From: SLRI01 sp942491185
GTDB taxonomy: Bacteria; Pseudomonadota; Alphaproteobacteria; Geminicoccales; Geminicoccaceae
Length of the DNA stretch: 64,000 nt
Direction: 5' to 3'
Assembly: GCA_942491185.1 (NCBI GenBank)
Contig: CALOAB010000018.1
Coordinates: 248,001 to 312,000, forward strand
Positions 36,792 to 44,404 of this stretch are shown here, piece after piece. Within the stretch, counting starts at the first letter, position 1. Each line of letters begins with the position of its first letter. A program made the position numbers and the translations under genes. The notes under the pieces were generated by a model. It did not search any database and was not told where the DNA came from. It worked only from the letters and a program-made list of their open reading frames with translations.

Positions 36792-37997
36792 TCAGGCAAT
36801 CAGGCCGCGATCGTTCCGAATCGGCATCGCGATCAGCGACGTCAAGAGTTCACGGTTGTCCTTGAGCCAGACCAGCAGTCCAATCAGGCGGCGCGCACGC
36901 GCCGCGAGACCACGCGAGTGCTTGATGGCCAAGCTTTCGAGTAGGTCGGCCAGGAGCCAGGTCGCGCGGTCCACCATAACCGGATGGATCAGCGCCAGTT
37001 CCTCCGCTGCCAATGGAGCCACGCGCCGATAGGCTCGAGCGAAGGCGTGCGCAAGGTCAGGCTCGACCGATGATCGGGCGATCAGCACGTAGCTCAGTGC
37101 ATTCTGGAAGTCGACAATACGCGGCGCCACGCCGAGGCTGTCATAATCGATTAGTCCTGCAGTGGCGCCCCATCGCGTGATGATGTTCTTGCTGTGCCAG
37201 TCATAGTAGACAGGCGTCTTCGGCAAAGCACCAACCGAGGCAATGTCCGTAGACTCGGTTGCCGCGTGCAGTTGCAGCACTGCGTCGCCGTGCTCATCGA
37301 GGGCTTCGAGAAGGTCGCTGGCCGATCCGGCATCGGCGAGACGGCGCCGGGCACCGATGAAACGGTCAGCTACGTCGTCGAACTGGAACAGCTGCAGCCA
37401 ATAGAGCTCGGCAACCCTGCTGACGTCGAAATCATCGAGTGCATGGGCAAACGACCCGACCAACATGCCGAGGTCTCGAGCGCGACGACGATTCCTCGGC
37501 TCGAGCGCGCTCATCCCCTTGATGAAGTCATAGAGATACCAGTAGTCGCGGCCATCGAAGACGTGCGCTGCTCCCGTTGCTGTGGGCACGACCTTCGGGA
37601 TATCGTAGGGAAATCCTGATTTGCTTAGGTGCCTCAACACCCCCAGCTGAAAGCTGACCCACTCTCGCTCGTCGCTGTCGCTGCGCCGCAGCACAAAGTC
37701 ACCATCGGCGGTCTCGATGAGAAAGGTCCCGCGTGTCGAGCCCCCCATTGCCGCCATCGGGCGATACGTGCGAATGGACCAATTATCGAGAACGGCGGCG
37801 AACTCGACCGGGGAGTAGCTAGCGTTGGGGGCGGTTTGGAGAATTGACGCCAGCTTTTTCCCGCAAGCTCGAACGCCGCATCCCATCCAATCAAATGACT
37901 GACTGATCTCCAACGTCGACACCGCACTGACGCTCACCGGCAGACCACCAGGGCCGCGCCGCAATTGATACGAAGCCTGGCACCCGAACTCAGGCAT
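36792..37997 (-). CDS. Phosphotransferase-enzyme (APH/ChoK-like) family protein at the IS66 border
   Basis: The core has the small-molecule kinase plan: a nucleotide-binding N-lobe (RGTFLIETADGDFVLRRSDS), a hinge (YWYLYDFIKG), a catalytic segment TPVYYDWHSKNIITRW and a metal-binding loop GLIDYDSLGVAPRIVDFQNAL. In aminoglycoside and choline/homoserine kinases the catalytic segment is usually H-x-D-x-x-x-x-N; here Tyr replaces the His (YYDWHSKN), while the Asp and Asn are kept. The substrate is unknown, so it should not be called a resistance gene. The first 37 codons after the ATG at 37997 look poorly conserved and the frame opens only 20 bases from the broken end of an IS66 element, so the true start may be lower (ATG at 37886) or lost. 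Confidence 0.65.
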   Translation of the reverse strand: MPEFGCQASYQLRRGPGGLPVSVSAVSTLEISQSFDWMGCGVRACGKKLASILQTAPNASYSPVEFAAVLDNWSIRTYRPMAAMGGSTRGTFLIETADGDFVLRRSDSDEREWVSFQLGVLRHLSKSGFPYDIPKVVPTATGAAHVFDGRDYWYLYDFIKGMSALEPRNRRRARDLGMLVGSFAHALDDFDVSRVAELYWLQLFQFDDVADRFIGARRRLADAGSASDLLEALDEHGDAVLQLHAATESTDIASVGALPKTPVYYDWHSKNIITRWGATAGLIDYDSLGVAPRIVDFQNALSYVLIARSSVEPDLAHAFARAYRRVAPLAAEELALIHPVMVDRATWLLADLLESLAIKHSRGLAARARRLIGLLVWLKDNRELLTSLIAMPIRNDRGLIA

Positions 37998-38039
37998 CTG
38001 ATACGGCAGGGGGCCATCAAGGTCTACAGTCCGATGACA

Positions 38040-38056
38040 GATCCCGCAGCGGGATC
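38040..38056. repeat. 17-base palindrome D at the broken end of tnpC
   Basis: Arms GATCCCGC and GCGGGATC meet around a single A. It lies just past the point where TnpC homology stops (after LEQS). The preceding bases TGACAGATC also occur at the edge of insertion B. Confidence 0.55.
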
Positions 38057-38404
38057 ACCCCGCCGCTCCAGTGGCCGACTTTCTCACCGCCGTTGACAGA
38101 CTGCTCGAGGAAGGCCCTGAGCGCGTCGAGCTTCGGCAGGGAAAGCTCTCGGCGGCTGGCGAGGCGGTGTGTCGGCGCATGGCCGTTGATCCCGGCCTCG
38201 ATGACGAAGAGCTGGGCGATGCGTTCGAGGGCCTCCCTGGCGAGCGGCGAGTTGGTGGCGGCGTGGACGTCGTAGAGTTTGCGCCTGGCATGGGCCAAAC
38301 AGCCGACCTCGGTGAGCGACGCGCGTTCGGCCGGCTCGTAGAGCCTGTTGAAGCCGGCATAGCCCTTGCCTGCCAGTAGGCCGGGCAAGCCCATCTGCGA
38401 AGCA

Positions 38405-38426
38405 GCCGACGTAAGGAGACGTCGGC
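38405..38426. repeat. Hairpin insertion C in tnpC
   Basis: Arms GCCGACGT (38405-38412) and ACGTCGGC (38419-38426) enclose AAGGAG. On the minus strand the centre reads GTCTCCTTAC, one base different from the repeated 10-mer of insertion B. The segment lies between TGFLHA and KGYAGFNRL of TnpC and shifts the frame. Confidence 0.6.
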
Positions 38427-38710
38427 GGGGGCATGAAGAAAGCCCGTGCAGCCTTGCAGCAGCGTCTGCGCGTGCTCGCCTTTGCGATCCGGTGAATAGA
38501 GATAGGTCACGGCGGGCGGTGCCGGGCCGGCGCATGGCCGCTCGTCCCTCACCAGAACCCATAAGCGGCCGATCTTCGTTCGCTGTCGGCCCGGATCAAG
38601 CACCGGCACCGGCGTGTCGTCGGCGTGCAGCGCCGCACCGGCCTTGACGTGCCGGGTGATGGCTTCGGCCAAGGGCTGCAGTAGGGCGGCGGCCTGGCCC
38701 GCCCAGTCGG

Positions 38711-38768
38711 CCCCTCCGCGGTCTCCTGACCGCGTCTTTGCCAAAGATCGGATGATCCGTCTCCTGAC
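38711..38768. repeat. Hairpin insertion B in tnpC with duplicated GTCTCCTGAC
   Basis: Arms CGCGGTC (38717-38723) and GACCGCG (38728-38734) enclose TCCT. The 10-mer GTCTCCTGAC at 38721-38730 occurs again at 38759-38768, and a second inverted repeat (CGGAT/ATCCG, 38749-38759) lies between. The segment is extra sequence between DRSTM and ADW of TnpC and shifts the frame. Confidence 0.6.
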
Positions 38769-39329
38769 AGATCATGGTCGAGCGATCCAACTCGACGCCG
38801 GCACGGGCGTAGATCGTGCTTTGGCGGTAGAGGGGAGAGTGGTCGACATATTTGGCCACCAGCACATGCGCCAGCAGCGCCGGACCGGGGCGGCCGCGCT
38901 CGATCGGCAAAGACGGCAGCGGCGGTTGGGTGATGGTCTCGCACTGCCGGCAGCTCAGCTTCGGCCGGACGTGGATGACGACCTTGAAGTGCGACGGCAC
39001 GTATTCCAAGATCTCGCGCTCGTCGGTACCGATGCGGCTGAGCTTGGTGCTGCCGCAGGCTGGGCAGGCACAGGCCGCCGCGTGCTCGACCCGCTCGCGC
39101 GGCAAATGCGCCGGGATCGGCTGACGGCCGCGGGGCGGCGAGCCGCTTGATCTCGGCTTGTCCGGCGCCGCCGCCGGCTCCTTGGCCTCTTGCTCCGCCT
39201 CGTCCGCCTCGAGTTCGCCGATCAACAGCTCGAGCTGCTCGATCCGCTCCGACGAGCGGCCATAGCGGGCCCGCTTCAGCAGCGCCAGCTCGGCCTTGAG
39301 CTTCTCGATATGGTCGCCTCAAGTAGGTC

Positions 39330-39350
39330 CTTGGCCGATAGGCGGCCAAG
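39330..39350. repeat. Hairpin insertion A in tnpC
   Basis: Perfect 8-base arms (CTTGGCCG and CGGCCAAG) around a 5-base loop ATAGG. It lies in a stretch of about 40 bases absent from the expected TnpC protein alignment, between the residues KT and HIEKLK, and supplies the in-frame TGA. Confidence 0.6.
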
Positions 39351-39514
39351 AGTGCGTCTTGGCGTAGAGCTCGGCCTGCAGCCGGGCCGCGAAGTCCCTG
39401 AGCGCGTCCGGATCGGTGGGCAGTGTGGCCGTGGCGAGCGACATGGCTCTGCCTAGCACGGGCCCCGCCAAAGCGCCATAAAATGGTTCAAAAACAGTGT
39501 GTTGCCCGTGCCAC

Positions 39515-39868
39515 TCAGGCGGCTGTCAGGACCGCCGGCAAGGCTGGCGCCACAGTCCGTCGCCAGTCGATCGCCTCGATCAAAAGCGCCAATTGCGCCG
39601 GCGTCAGCTGCAGGCCACCATCCACGATCGGCGGCCAGACGAAGCGGCCCTGCTCCAGCCGCTTGGCGAACAGGCACAGGCCCGAGCCGTCCCAGTAGAG
39701 GATCTTCAAATAATCACCGCGCTTGCTGCGGAAGATGAAAAGATGGCCCGAGAACGGATCGCCCTGCAGCACCTCCACGACCTTGGCGCTCAAGCCGTCG
39801 AAGCCATAGCGCATGCTCAGTGGCCGCAGGGCCAGATGCACCTTGGTGCCGGGAGCGACCTGGATCAT
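39515..39868 (-). CDS. tnpB: IS66 accessory protein TnpB (Orf2)
   Basis: A 117-residue protein with the complete IS66 Orf2 pattern: LALRPLSMRYGFDGLSAKVV, FSGHLFIFRSKRGDYLKIL, YWDGSGLCLFAKRLEQGRFV and LTPAQLALLIEAIDW. TnpB is needed for IS66 transposition but its biochemical role is unclear. The ATG at 39868 overlaps the tnpA stop as ATGA. Confidence 0.93.
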   Translation of the reverse strand: MIQVAPGTKVHLALRPLSMRYGFDGLSAKVVEVLQGDPFSGHLFIFRSKRGDYLKILYWDGSGLCLFAKRLEQGRFVWPPIVDGGLQLTPAQLALLIEAIDWRRTVAPALPAVLTAA

Positions 39869-40284
39869 CCGGCATGCCGCAGCGCTCGGAGAACCCGACC
39901 CAGCGCCCGCTCGTCGACCGAGGCATCCACCCGCAGGCGGCTGCCAGAGACCAGGTCGATCTCGATCAGGCCGCTGCGAACGGCCAGCATTGCTGGAGCA
40001 CTGGGCTGTCCAACATCGCCGTCTGCCGCCATTGGCACCTTGCCCTCGACTTCGGCAAACACCCCGATCGGCACGAACTCGCAGGCCGGCGCCGGCAATG
40101 CCACGCGACCGTCGGCAGCCAACTCCCGCCGCCACTTGAACACCTGGTTGGCATTCACGTCGTACCGCCGCGCCACCACCGACACCGATGCACCGGATAC
40201 CAGCGTCTCCGCCACGATCCGCTGCTTCTCGGCCTCCGGCCACGACCGCCGCGCCTTCCGCCGCTCGCCCACACCACGCTCCAT
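39865..40284 (-). CDS. tnpA: IS66 protein TnpA with helix-turn-helix (Orf1)
   Basis: The N-terminal part (ARRSWPEAEKQRIVAETL, SVSVVARRYDVNANQVFKWR) is an IS3/IS66 OrfA-type helix-turn-helix that binds element ends. A variable linker (VPMAADGDVGQPSAPAML) and a conserved C-terminal strand (SGLIEIDLVSGSRLRVDA) complete the 139-residue protein. Start is placed at 40284 (MERGVGERRK); an alternative ATG at 40329 would place the upstream inverted repeat inside the coding region. It is coupled to tnpB. Confidence 0.9.
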   Translation of the reverse strand: MERGVGERRKARRSWPEAEKQRIVAETLVSGASVSVVARRYDVNANQVFKWRRELAADGRVALPAPACEFVPIGVFAEVEGKVPMAADGDVGQPSAPAMLAVRSGLIEIDLVSGSRLRVDASVDERALGRVLRALRHAG

Positions 40285-40289
40285 CGATG

Positions 40290-40314
40290 GTGTCCACTTA
40301 GCCTTGGTGGACAC
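40290..40314. repeat. Inverted repeat upstream of tnpA
   Basis: Arms GTGTCCAC (40290-40297) and GTGGACAC (40307-40314) flank a 9-base centre, just before the preferred tnpA start at 40284. It could be an operator for TnpA or part of the IS66 terminal region. Confidence 0.4.
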
Positions 40315-40329
40315 TAGCGACCCCACCAA

Positions 40330-40825
40330 TCACGCTATCTCAGCAGACCGAGACGGCGGCCAGAGGGGCGCGTCAGGCCGGACGGTTACGGTCGCCCTGC
40401 TGCTCGACCGGCATCTCGTCCTGGCATTCTTGGCCGACGTCCAATCGGCGCGATGGGACGATAGACCGTCAGAGGAAGGTTACGCTGATCAATATGACCG
40501 CTTGCTGCGGCATCTGGACGCCGGATCGAGCCTAGAGCGCGACTTTGTTGAAGCTCTGTTTGCCAGAGACTGGCGGCTGCCAAATCTTGCGCAGCACTGC
40601 CCCGCGAGCGATGTGGCCGTTCAGGTCGATTTCTTCGACCGAACCCCGGTGCCGGGCCTATGCATCTTCGTCGACGGCCCAGCTCATGACCGAGCGCAGC
40701 AAGAGATTCACGACCGGCAGGTTCGGGCCGAGCTCAAGGATCGCGGCTTTCGCATTGTTGTCATTCGATACGATCAATCGATCGATGACCAACTCGACGC
40801 CCTGCGCGAGATTTTTGCCAGCTAG
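40330..40825 (+). pseudogene. C-terminal fragment of a helicase/nuclease-like protein, beheaded by IS66
   Basis: The frame runs from the IS66 border to a stop at 40825 with no credible start. Its last 100 residues (VQVDFFDRTPVPGLCIFVDG, then HDRAQQEIHDRQVRAELKDR and GFRIVVIRYDQSIDDQLDAL) resemble the restriction-endonuclease-like tail found at the end of large DEAD/DEAH-type helicases with a DUF1998/MZB region; the spacing D-x(n)-G-x-x-x-I-x-x-I is of the Vsr/DUF559 type. The upstream part (YADQYDRLLRHLDAGSSLER) has the composition of the same family. The N-terminal helicase part is missing, probably lost when IS66 inserted. Assignment to a particular family is from memory and tentative. Confidence 0.55.
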
Positions 40826-41021
40826 GCCCGGGCCCCACGCTTGTCTGCTGCTTTCGTGACGAAGTTGGCGGGTAACCCTGCACGCAGGCACTCTGGCTGG
40901 CCCGCGGAAACGAGTGCAGGCCTCTCCGCAGAAGTGAGTAAACTACACTGAAGTGGGTAGCTAGCTGGATCACTCAAATACTACGAGCGCCTTCTTGGCT
41001 AAGCTAACCCGCTGAAAAATA

Positions 41022-41097
41022 TGGCGCGCTCGGGAGGACTCGAACCCCCAACCTTCTGATCCGTAGTCAGATGCTCTATCCATTGAGCTACGAGCGC
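41022..41097 (-). tRNA. tRNA-Arg (ACG)
   Basis: On the minus strand the acceptor GCGCTCG pairs with CGAGCGC, followed by G and encoded CCA. The D arm is TAGCTCAATGGATAGAGC, the anticodon stem CTGA/TCAG encloses CTACGGA (anticodon ACG, read as ICG), and the T loop is GTTCGAGTC. It borders the accessory patch at 36.8-40.8 kb. Confidence 0.95.
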
Positions 41098-41172
41098 GTG
41101 CAGGGCGATGTAGCGGGTCGGAGGGTCCGGTTCAAGCCTTGTTCGTCGTCACAGCGCCGCGGGCAGCCAGCC

Positions 41173-41802
41173 TCAAGCGCCGCTGCCGAGATGTTGCCGC
41201 AGTCCCTCGGCGATCGATTCCGCCGTGGCGTCGTGGCCGAAATGCGTGAGGTAGCGGTTCTCGCCGTCCATCAGGTAGGTGAAAGAGGAATGATCGACGA
41301 GATAGTCGTTCATGCTCTCGCTCTCGGCCTTGCGGTAATAGACCCGGTAGGCCGAGGCCGCCGCGGCAACTGCCTCGGGCGAGCCTGTGAGCCCGACCAG
41401 GGCCGGATGAAAGAGATCGACATAGTCGGCCACGGCCTCGACCGTATCGCGCTCCGGGTCGACGGTGATGAAGACGGGCACCAATTCCGCCTGCTCGGCA
41501 GGGCTGAGCCGCTCATAGGCCGCGGCGATCTTCGCCAGGCCCAACGGGCAGACATCCGGGCAATAGGTGTAGCCGAAATAGATCAGCATCTTGCGGCCCG
41601 CGAAATCCGCCTCGGTGACCTCTTGGCCGGTCTGGTCGACCAGCTGGAACGGCCCGCCGATCAGCGCCTCGCCCTGCCCCTGCGCCACCCGCTGGAGCTG
41701 GCCGCTGAACGGGCCAAGGCCCAGCAGAAAGGCCGCACCGCCGGCCAGCACGACCAGCGCCACGCCGAGCTTGAGCCAAATGGTGGCAAGAGGTCGAGCC
41801 AT
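41173..41802 (-). CDS. SCO1/SenC-family copper chaperone
   Basis: One N-terminal membrane anchor (LATIWLKLGVALVVLAGGAA) precedes a thioredoxin-like domain. The copper-binding motif CPDVC lies in LIYFGYTYCPDVCPLG and the conserved His in YLVDHSSFTYLMD. Further SCO landmarks are PVFITVDPERDTVEAVADYV and the late H-F-G-H-D segment. Length is 209 residues. SCO proteins deliver copper to the CuA site of cytochrome oxidase or keep it reduced; here the ccoGHI genes for cbb3 oxidase lie 2.6 kb away, but cbb3 lacks CuA, so SCO may serve cbb3 copper B or another oxidase. It is divergent from the next gene. Confidence 0.93.
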   Translation of the reverse strand: MARPLATIWLKLGVALVVLAGGAAFLLGLGPFSGQLQRVAQGQGEALIGGPFQLVDQTGQEVTEADFAGRKMLIYFGYTYCPDVCPLGLAKIAAAYERLSPAEQAELVPVFITVDPERDTVEAVADYVDLFHPALVGLTGSPEAVAAAASAYRVYYRKAESESMNDYLVDHSSFTYLMDGENRYLTHFGHDATAESIAEGLRQHLGSGA

Positions 41803-41962
41803 CCGTCATTCCATGGTTGTCGCAACTGTTCGGCAAGATGGCATCGACCGGCGACGATCGCCAAGGGCGAAGCGCCGCAGGAAGTCGCGTTCAGCCAGTT
41901 GTGATCTTGATTATATTCCTATGATGTGCGATATTTCGACCATCGCGCAATGGAGCCGAAGC

Positions 41963-42565
41963 ATGGCCAAACCACCCCGCAGCGAGGCACAGCGTGCCGC
42001 CAGCCGCGCCAATGGGCGCAAATCAAAAGGCCCGAGAAGTGCCGAGGGCAAGGCCAACGCCAGCCGCAACGCGCTTCGGCACGGCATGCGGGCGACGTCG
42101 CTCCAGCTCATCGCCCGCACCGCCAACGACCCGGCACGCACCCTGGCCGACGCCGTCCACCAGCGCCTCTCGCCCCGCGATGTCATCGAGGTGGAGCTGG
42201 CCGATGGGATCGCCATGGCGCTTTGGCGGCTGCGCCGAGCCCAGCGGCTCGAGGACGAGCTGCTCACGGTCCGGCGTGAGCCAGTGTCGGATGACGGTCT
42301 GACCGGCGCCTTTATCCGCCGTGCCAGCGGCACAGCCCCGCTCGCCTTGCTGCTGCGCTATCGAAGCCAAGCGCTGGGCGAGCTCAACCGGCTCCTGCGA
42401 CTGCTCGAGGCCCGGCGCGAAGGCGACAAGGCAGCCTCGGCCGACACGCCCGCCTCGGCCGATGCCACAGACCGGCAAGCCACCGCTCTAGCCGGCACAC
42501 GCCAGACACTTGCCGGCACGCCGGCGAACGACAATCGCACCAATGATGAGCGTCGCGGCAGCTGA
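41963..42565 (+). CDS. Conserved protein of unknown function with N-terminal NGRKSKGPRSAEGKA motif
   Basis: The 200-residue protein begins MAKPPRSEAQRAASRANGRK and continues SKGPRSAEGKANASRNALRH, a basic N-terminal pattern shared by many short proteins of unknown function in Proteobacteria and Planctomycetes. A helical middle (VIEVELADGIAMALWRLRRA) follows. The C-terminal 40 residues are low-complexity with Ala-Gly-Thr repeats (TLAGTPANDNRTNDERRG). The basic motif suggests binding to nucleic acid, but no evidence beyond composition exists. Starts at 41921 or 41963 are possible; 41963 is preferred because the conserved motif follows. No ribosome-binding site is striking. Confidence 0.6.
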   Translation: MAKPPRSEAQRAASRANGRKSKGPRSAEGKANASRNALRHGMRATSLQLIARTANDPARTLADAVHQRLSPRDVIEVELADGIAMALWRLRRAQRLEDELLTVRREPVSDDGLTGAFIRRASGTAPLALLLRYRSQALGELNRLLRLLEARREGDKAASADTPASADATDRQATALAGTRQTLAGTPANDNRTNDERRGS

Positions 42566-42580
42566 GCGCTTGGCGGCTTC

Positions 42581-43429
42581 CTAGGCCCGCAGAAGACGGT
42601 CGAGCAACGGGCTGGTCTCGGCAAACAGCGCATCAAGCGCCGTGAAATGGTTGGCGCCGGCGATCTCCTCATAGGCGCAATGACGCAGATGCCGGCCCCA
42701 GCTGGCCGCCAGCTCGCGGCTCTGCCGACGGAACTCGGCCGTCTCCGCTCCGCCAACGGCCACCGTGAGGGGCCCGGTCACTCTTGGCTCGAGGTCGATC
42801 GGGCTGAGCGCCAGCACCTCGCGCGTCGTCAGCTGCAAAGCCGGCTGGAGATAGGTGTAGGGAAATGGCCGCAGGTCGAAGAGGCCGCTCACCGCCAGCG
42901 CGGCGCGCACCGGTGCGGTCGACAGGCCGTAATCGCCTGCCCAATCCGTTGCCAGCGCCATGCCCACCAGATGGCCCCCGGCGGAATGGCCGGAGAGCGT
43001 GATGCGGGTCGGATCGCCGCCAATCTCCTCGACATGCGTGTGGCACCAGGCAATGGCCGCTCGTGTCTGGCGGACGATCTCGCTGAGCGAGACCGTCGGG
43101 CAGAGCGCATAATTCACGACGATCGCACTCACGCCGCGTGCGACCAGAGGCTCGGCCACCCAGGCAAAGTCGCGGGCGGCGAAGCGGCGCCAGTAGCCGC
43201 CATGCAGGAAGATGTGCACCGGCGCACCGCTCTCTGCCAGAAAGATGTCGAGATACTCCTCGATCGTCGGCCCGTAGCGCACCCCGAGCCGGCTTTCGAG
43301 TCGGTCCAGCGTGCGCTGGCTGCGTACCGACCACTCGGCCATCATCGTCGCCGCCTCGGGCACGTTCCGGGTCGGGTCGTACTCGGCGTCCAGCGACGCC
43401 TGATCGGTGAACTCGCGATAGAGACGCAT
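42581..43429 (-). CDS. Alpha/beta hydrolase, kynurenine formamidase/esterase-like
   Basis: The oxyanion hole motif HIFLHGGYWRRF and nucleophile elbow LSGHSAGGHLVGMAL place it in the HSL/kynurenine-formamidase branch of alpha/beta hydrolases. The acid/His part near the end is VAVGGAETAEFRRQS and EEIAGANHFTALDAL, with the His in ANHF. Length is about 282 residues. Arylformamidases of this type hydrolyse N-formylkynurenine, but no other kynurenine-pathway gene is near, so a general esterase is equally possible. A GTG four codons upstream (43441) is an alternative start. Confidence 0.85.
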   Translation of the reverse strand: MRLYREFTDQASLDAEYDPTRNVPEAATMMAEWSVRSQRTLDRLESRLGVRYGPTIEEYLDIFLAESGAPVHIFLHGGYWRRFAARDFAWVAEPLVARGVSAIVVNYALCPTVSLSEIVRQTRAAIAWCHTHVEEIGGDPTRITLSGHSAGGHLVGMALATDWAGDYGLSTAPVRAALAVSGLFDLRPFPYTYLQPALQLTTREVLALSPIDLEPRVTGPLTVAVGGAETAEFRRQSRELAASWGRHLRHCAYEEIAGANHFTALDALFAETSPLLDRLLRA

Positions 43430-43512
43430 AGCGCGTGTCACTTTCTGCCGGATTTATCGAGCGCGCGCGCAACAGCTCCGCGACAGACGGCCCCGGGGGC
43501 GCCGTTTCGGCT

Positions 43513-44250
43513 TCAGCCGTCGGGCAGCTCGACCGCCGCCTGACTGGTCGACAAGAGGAAGTGATTGGGCTCCGAGGCATCACGATCGAGCGTCGTGATC
43601 TGGGTGCGAATGGTGAGGTTGGCGCCCAGAATCTCGGTCACCAGGGGAATGCCGTCGAGCGTAATGCAGGCCGACGCATAGAGCGGCTGGCCATCGGCCT
43701 TGCCCATCGCCCAGTAGCGGTCGCAGGAGATGCCGAGATGGCTGCTGCTGCCGTCCTTGACGATCTCGAGCGGTCCGTCGGCGACCCGCTCGGCGCGATC
43801 GAAGGGCTCGAGCAGGCTCGCCATGTCGGCGCCGAACGGTATCTCGATCACGTCGTGCCCATCGATCAGCGTCACCTTGGCCGCGGTGCGGTCGATGAGC
43901 CTCTCCTGCCTGCCGTCGCCGATCACCAGCACCTCGCGCACCAACCGGCCATCGGACGCCAGATCGAAGACGCCGACGCCGGCCTCCGACGTCGTGACGG
44001 TTCCGCTGGCGATGAAGTCGGCACGTGGTGCAGGCACCACGACTGTGCCGGCGATGCCACCATCGAGCCCGGCGATCCCCCAGCCGATGATGCCGCCGAC
44101 CAGCGCTGCCCAGCAGCGCCGCCGGCGCAAGCCGGCAGGCCGCGAGCTCGAGCGACGTCGCCGCCCCTCCGGCTGACCCACATAAAGCAGCACCTTCGCC
44201 GGCCGATGGGGTCTCGGCGTCTGCCTTTGCTGATGCTGTGCACCCATCAT
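43513..44250 (-). CDS. Membrane-anchored protein of unknown function (about 245 aa)
   Basis: After a basic, Arg-rich leader (RPHRPAKVLLYVGQPEGRRR), a single hydrophobic helix (CWAALVGGIIGWGIAGLDGG) anchors the protein; the remainder (about 180 residues) should lie in the periplasm as a beta-rich domain (GTVTTSEAGVGVFDLASDGR, LIDGHDVIEIPFGADMASLL). Two cysteines occur in ISCDRYW and SACITLD, a possible disulfide. No known family was recognised. Tandem ATGs (44250, 44247) begin the frame; longer frames upstream lack homology. The gene is divergent from ccoG and shares its upstream region. Confidence 0.5.
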   Translation of the reverse strand: MMGAQHQQRQTPRPHRPAKVLLYVGQPEGRRRRSSSRPAGLRRRRCWAALVGGIIGWGIAGLDGGIAGTVVVPAPRADFIASGTVTTSEAGVGVFDLASDGRLVREVLVIGDGRQERLIDRTAAKVTLIDGHDVIEIPFGADMASLLEPFDRAERVADGPLEIVKDGSSSHLGISCDRYWAMGKADGQPLYASACITLDGIPLVTEILGANLTIRTQITTLDRDASEPNHFLLSTSQAAVELPDG

Positions 44251-44296
44251 GCGATCGCCACCGCACTCAACCTTCAGTTGTAGAATTCCGCCTTCC

Positions 44297-44310
44297 TCGA
44301 TGAGTATCTT
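44297..44310. promoter_or_regulatory. Candidate FNR/FixK box upstream of ccoG
   Basis: TCGAT-GAGT-ATCTT matches the FNR/FixK consensus TTGAT-N4-ATCAA at 8 of 10 positions and lies 95 bases upstream of the ccoG start. Genes for cbb3 assembly are often controlled this way under low oxygen. The hit may be chance; no -10 element was confirmed. Confidence 0.35.
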
Positions 44311-44404
44311 GTTAACCATTATCATTTTCGCGGCGGCCGCGCCACAGCGTCGCGGCCCGATGCCTCCTGGGCCGTGATAGAAAAATCTCGGTTGAGGCAT
44401 GTCA

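Larger units (their letters stand above)
38017..39444 (-). pseudogene. tnpC: IS66 transposase tnpC, disrupted by palindromic insertions and truncated
   Basis: Reading from the ATG at 39444, the frame gives a normal IS66 TnpC N-terminus (MSLATATLPTDPDALRDFAA) but meets an in-frame TGA about 42 codons in, inside inserted sequence between KT and HIEKLKAEL. It resumes with the leucine-zipper and zinc parts (RARYGRSSERIEQLELL, CACPACGSTKLSR, LSCRQCETI), then is shifted near 38740 between DRSTM and ADWAGQAAALL, and again near 38410 between TGFLHA and KGYAGFNRLYEP. Catalytic Asp segments ALHADDTPVPVLDPG survive as fragments. The last third, with the final catalytic Glu region (normally DGRLEIDNN), is missing after LEQS. 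The insertions carry hairpins (see repeats). Confidence 0.85.
38017..40329 (-). mobile_element. IS66-family insertion sequence, decayed and truncated at its tnpC end
   Basis: The three IS66 genes lie in the usual order on the minus strand: tnpA, tnpB, tnpC. tnpA and tnpB are open, but tnpC is broken by a stop and two frame shifts and lacks its last third, so the element cannot move on its own. Near its tnpA end (40290-40314) is an inverted repeat with arms GTGTCCAC and GTGGACAC that might be part of the terminal region or an operator. The other end has been lost at about 38017. The element separates a kinase-like gene from a fragment of a helicase/nuclease-like gene. Exact outer limits and any target duplication are not visible. 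Confidence 0.8.

Noticed and set aside
40979..41097. Direct repeat of CTACGAGCGC beside tRNA-Arg as an attachment site
   Set aside because: The 10-base repeat (40981-40990 and 41088-41097) is short and matches the 5' rather than the 3' end of the tRNA, and no integrase is present.
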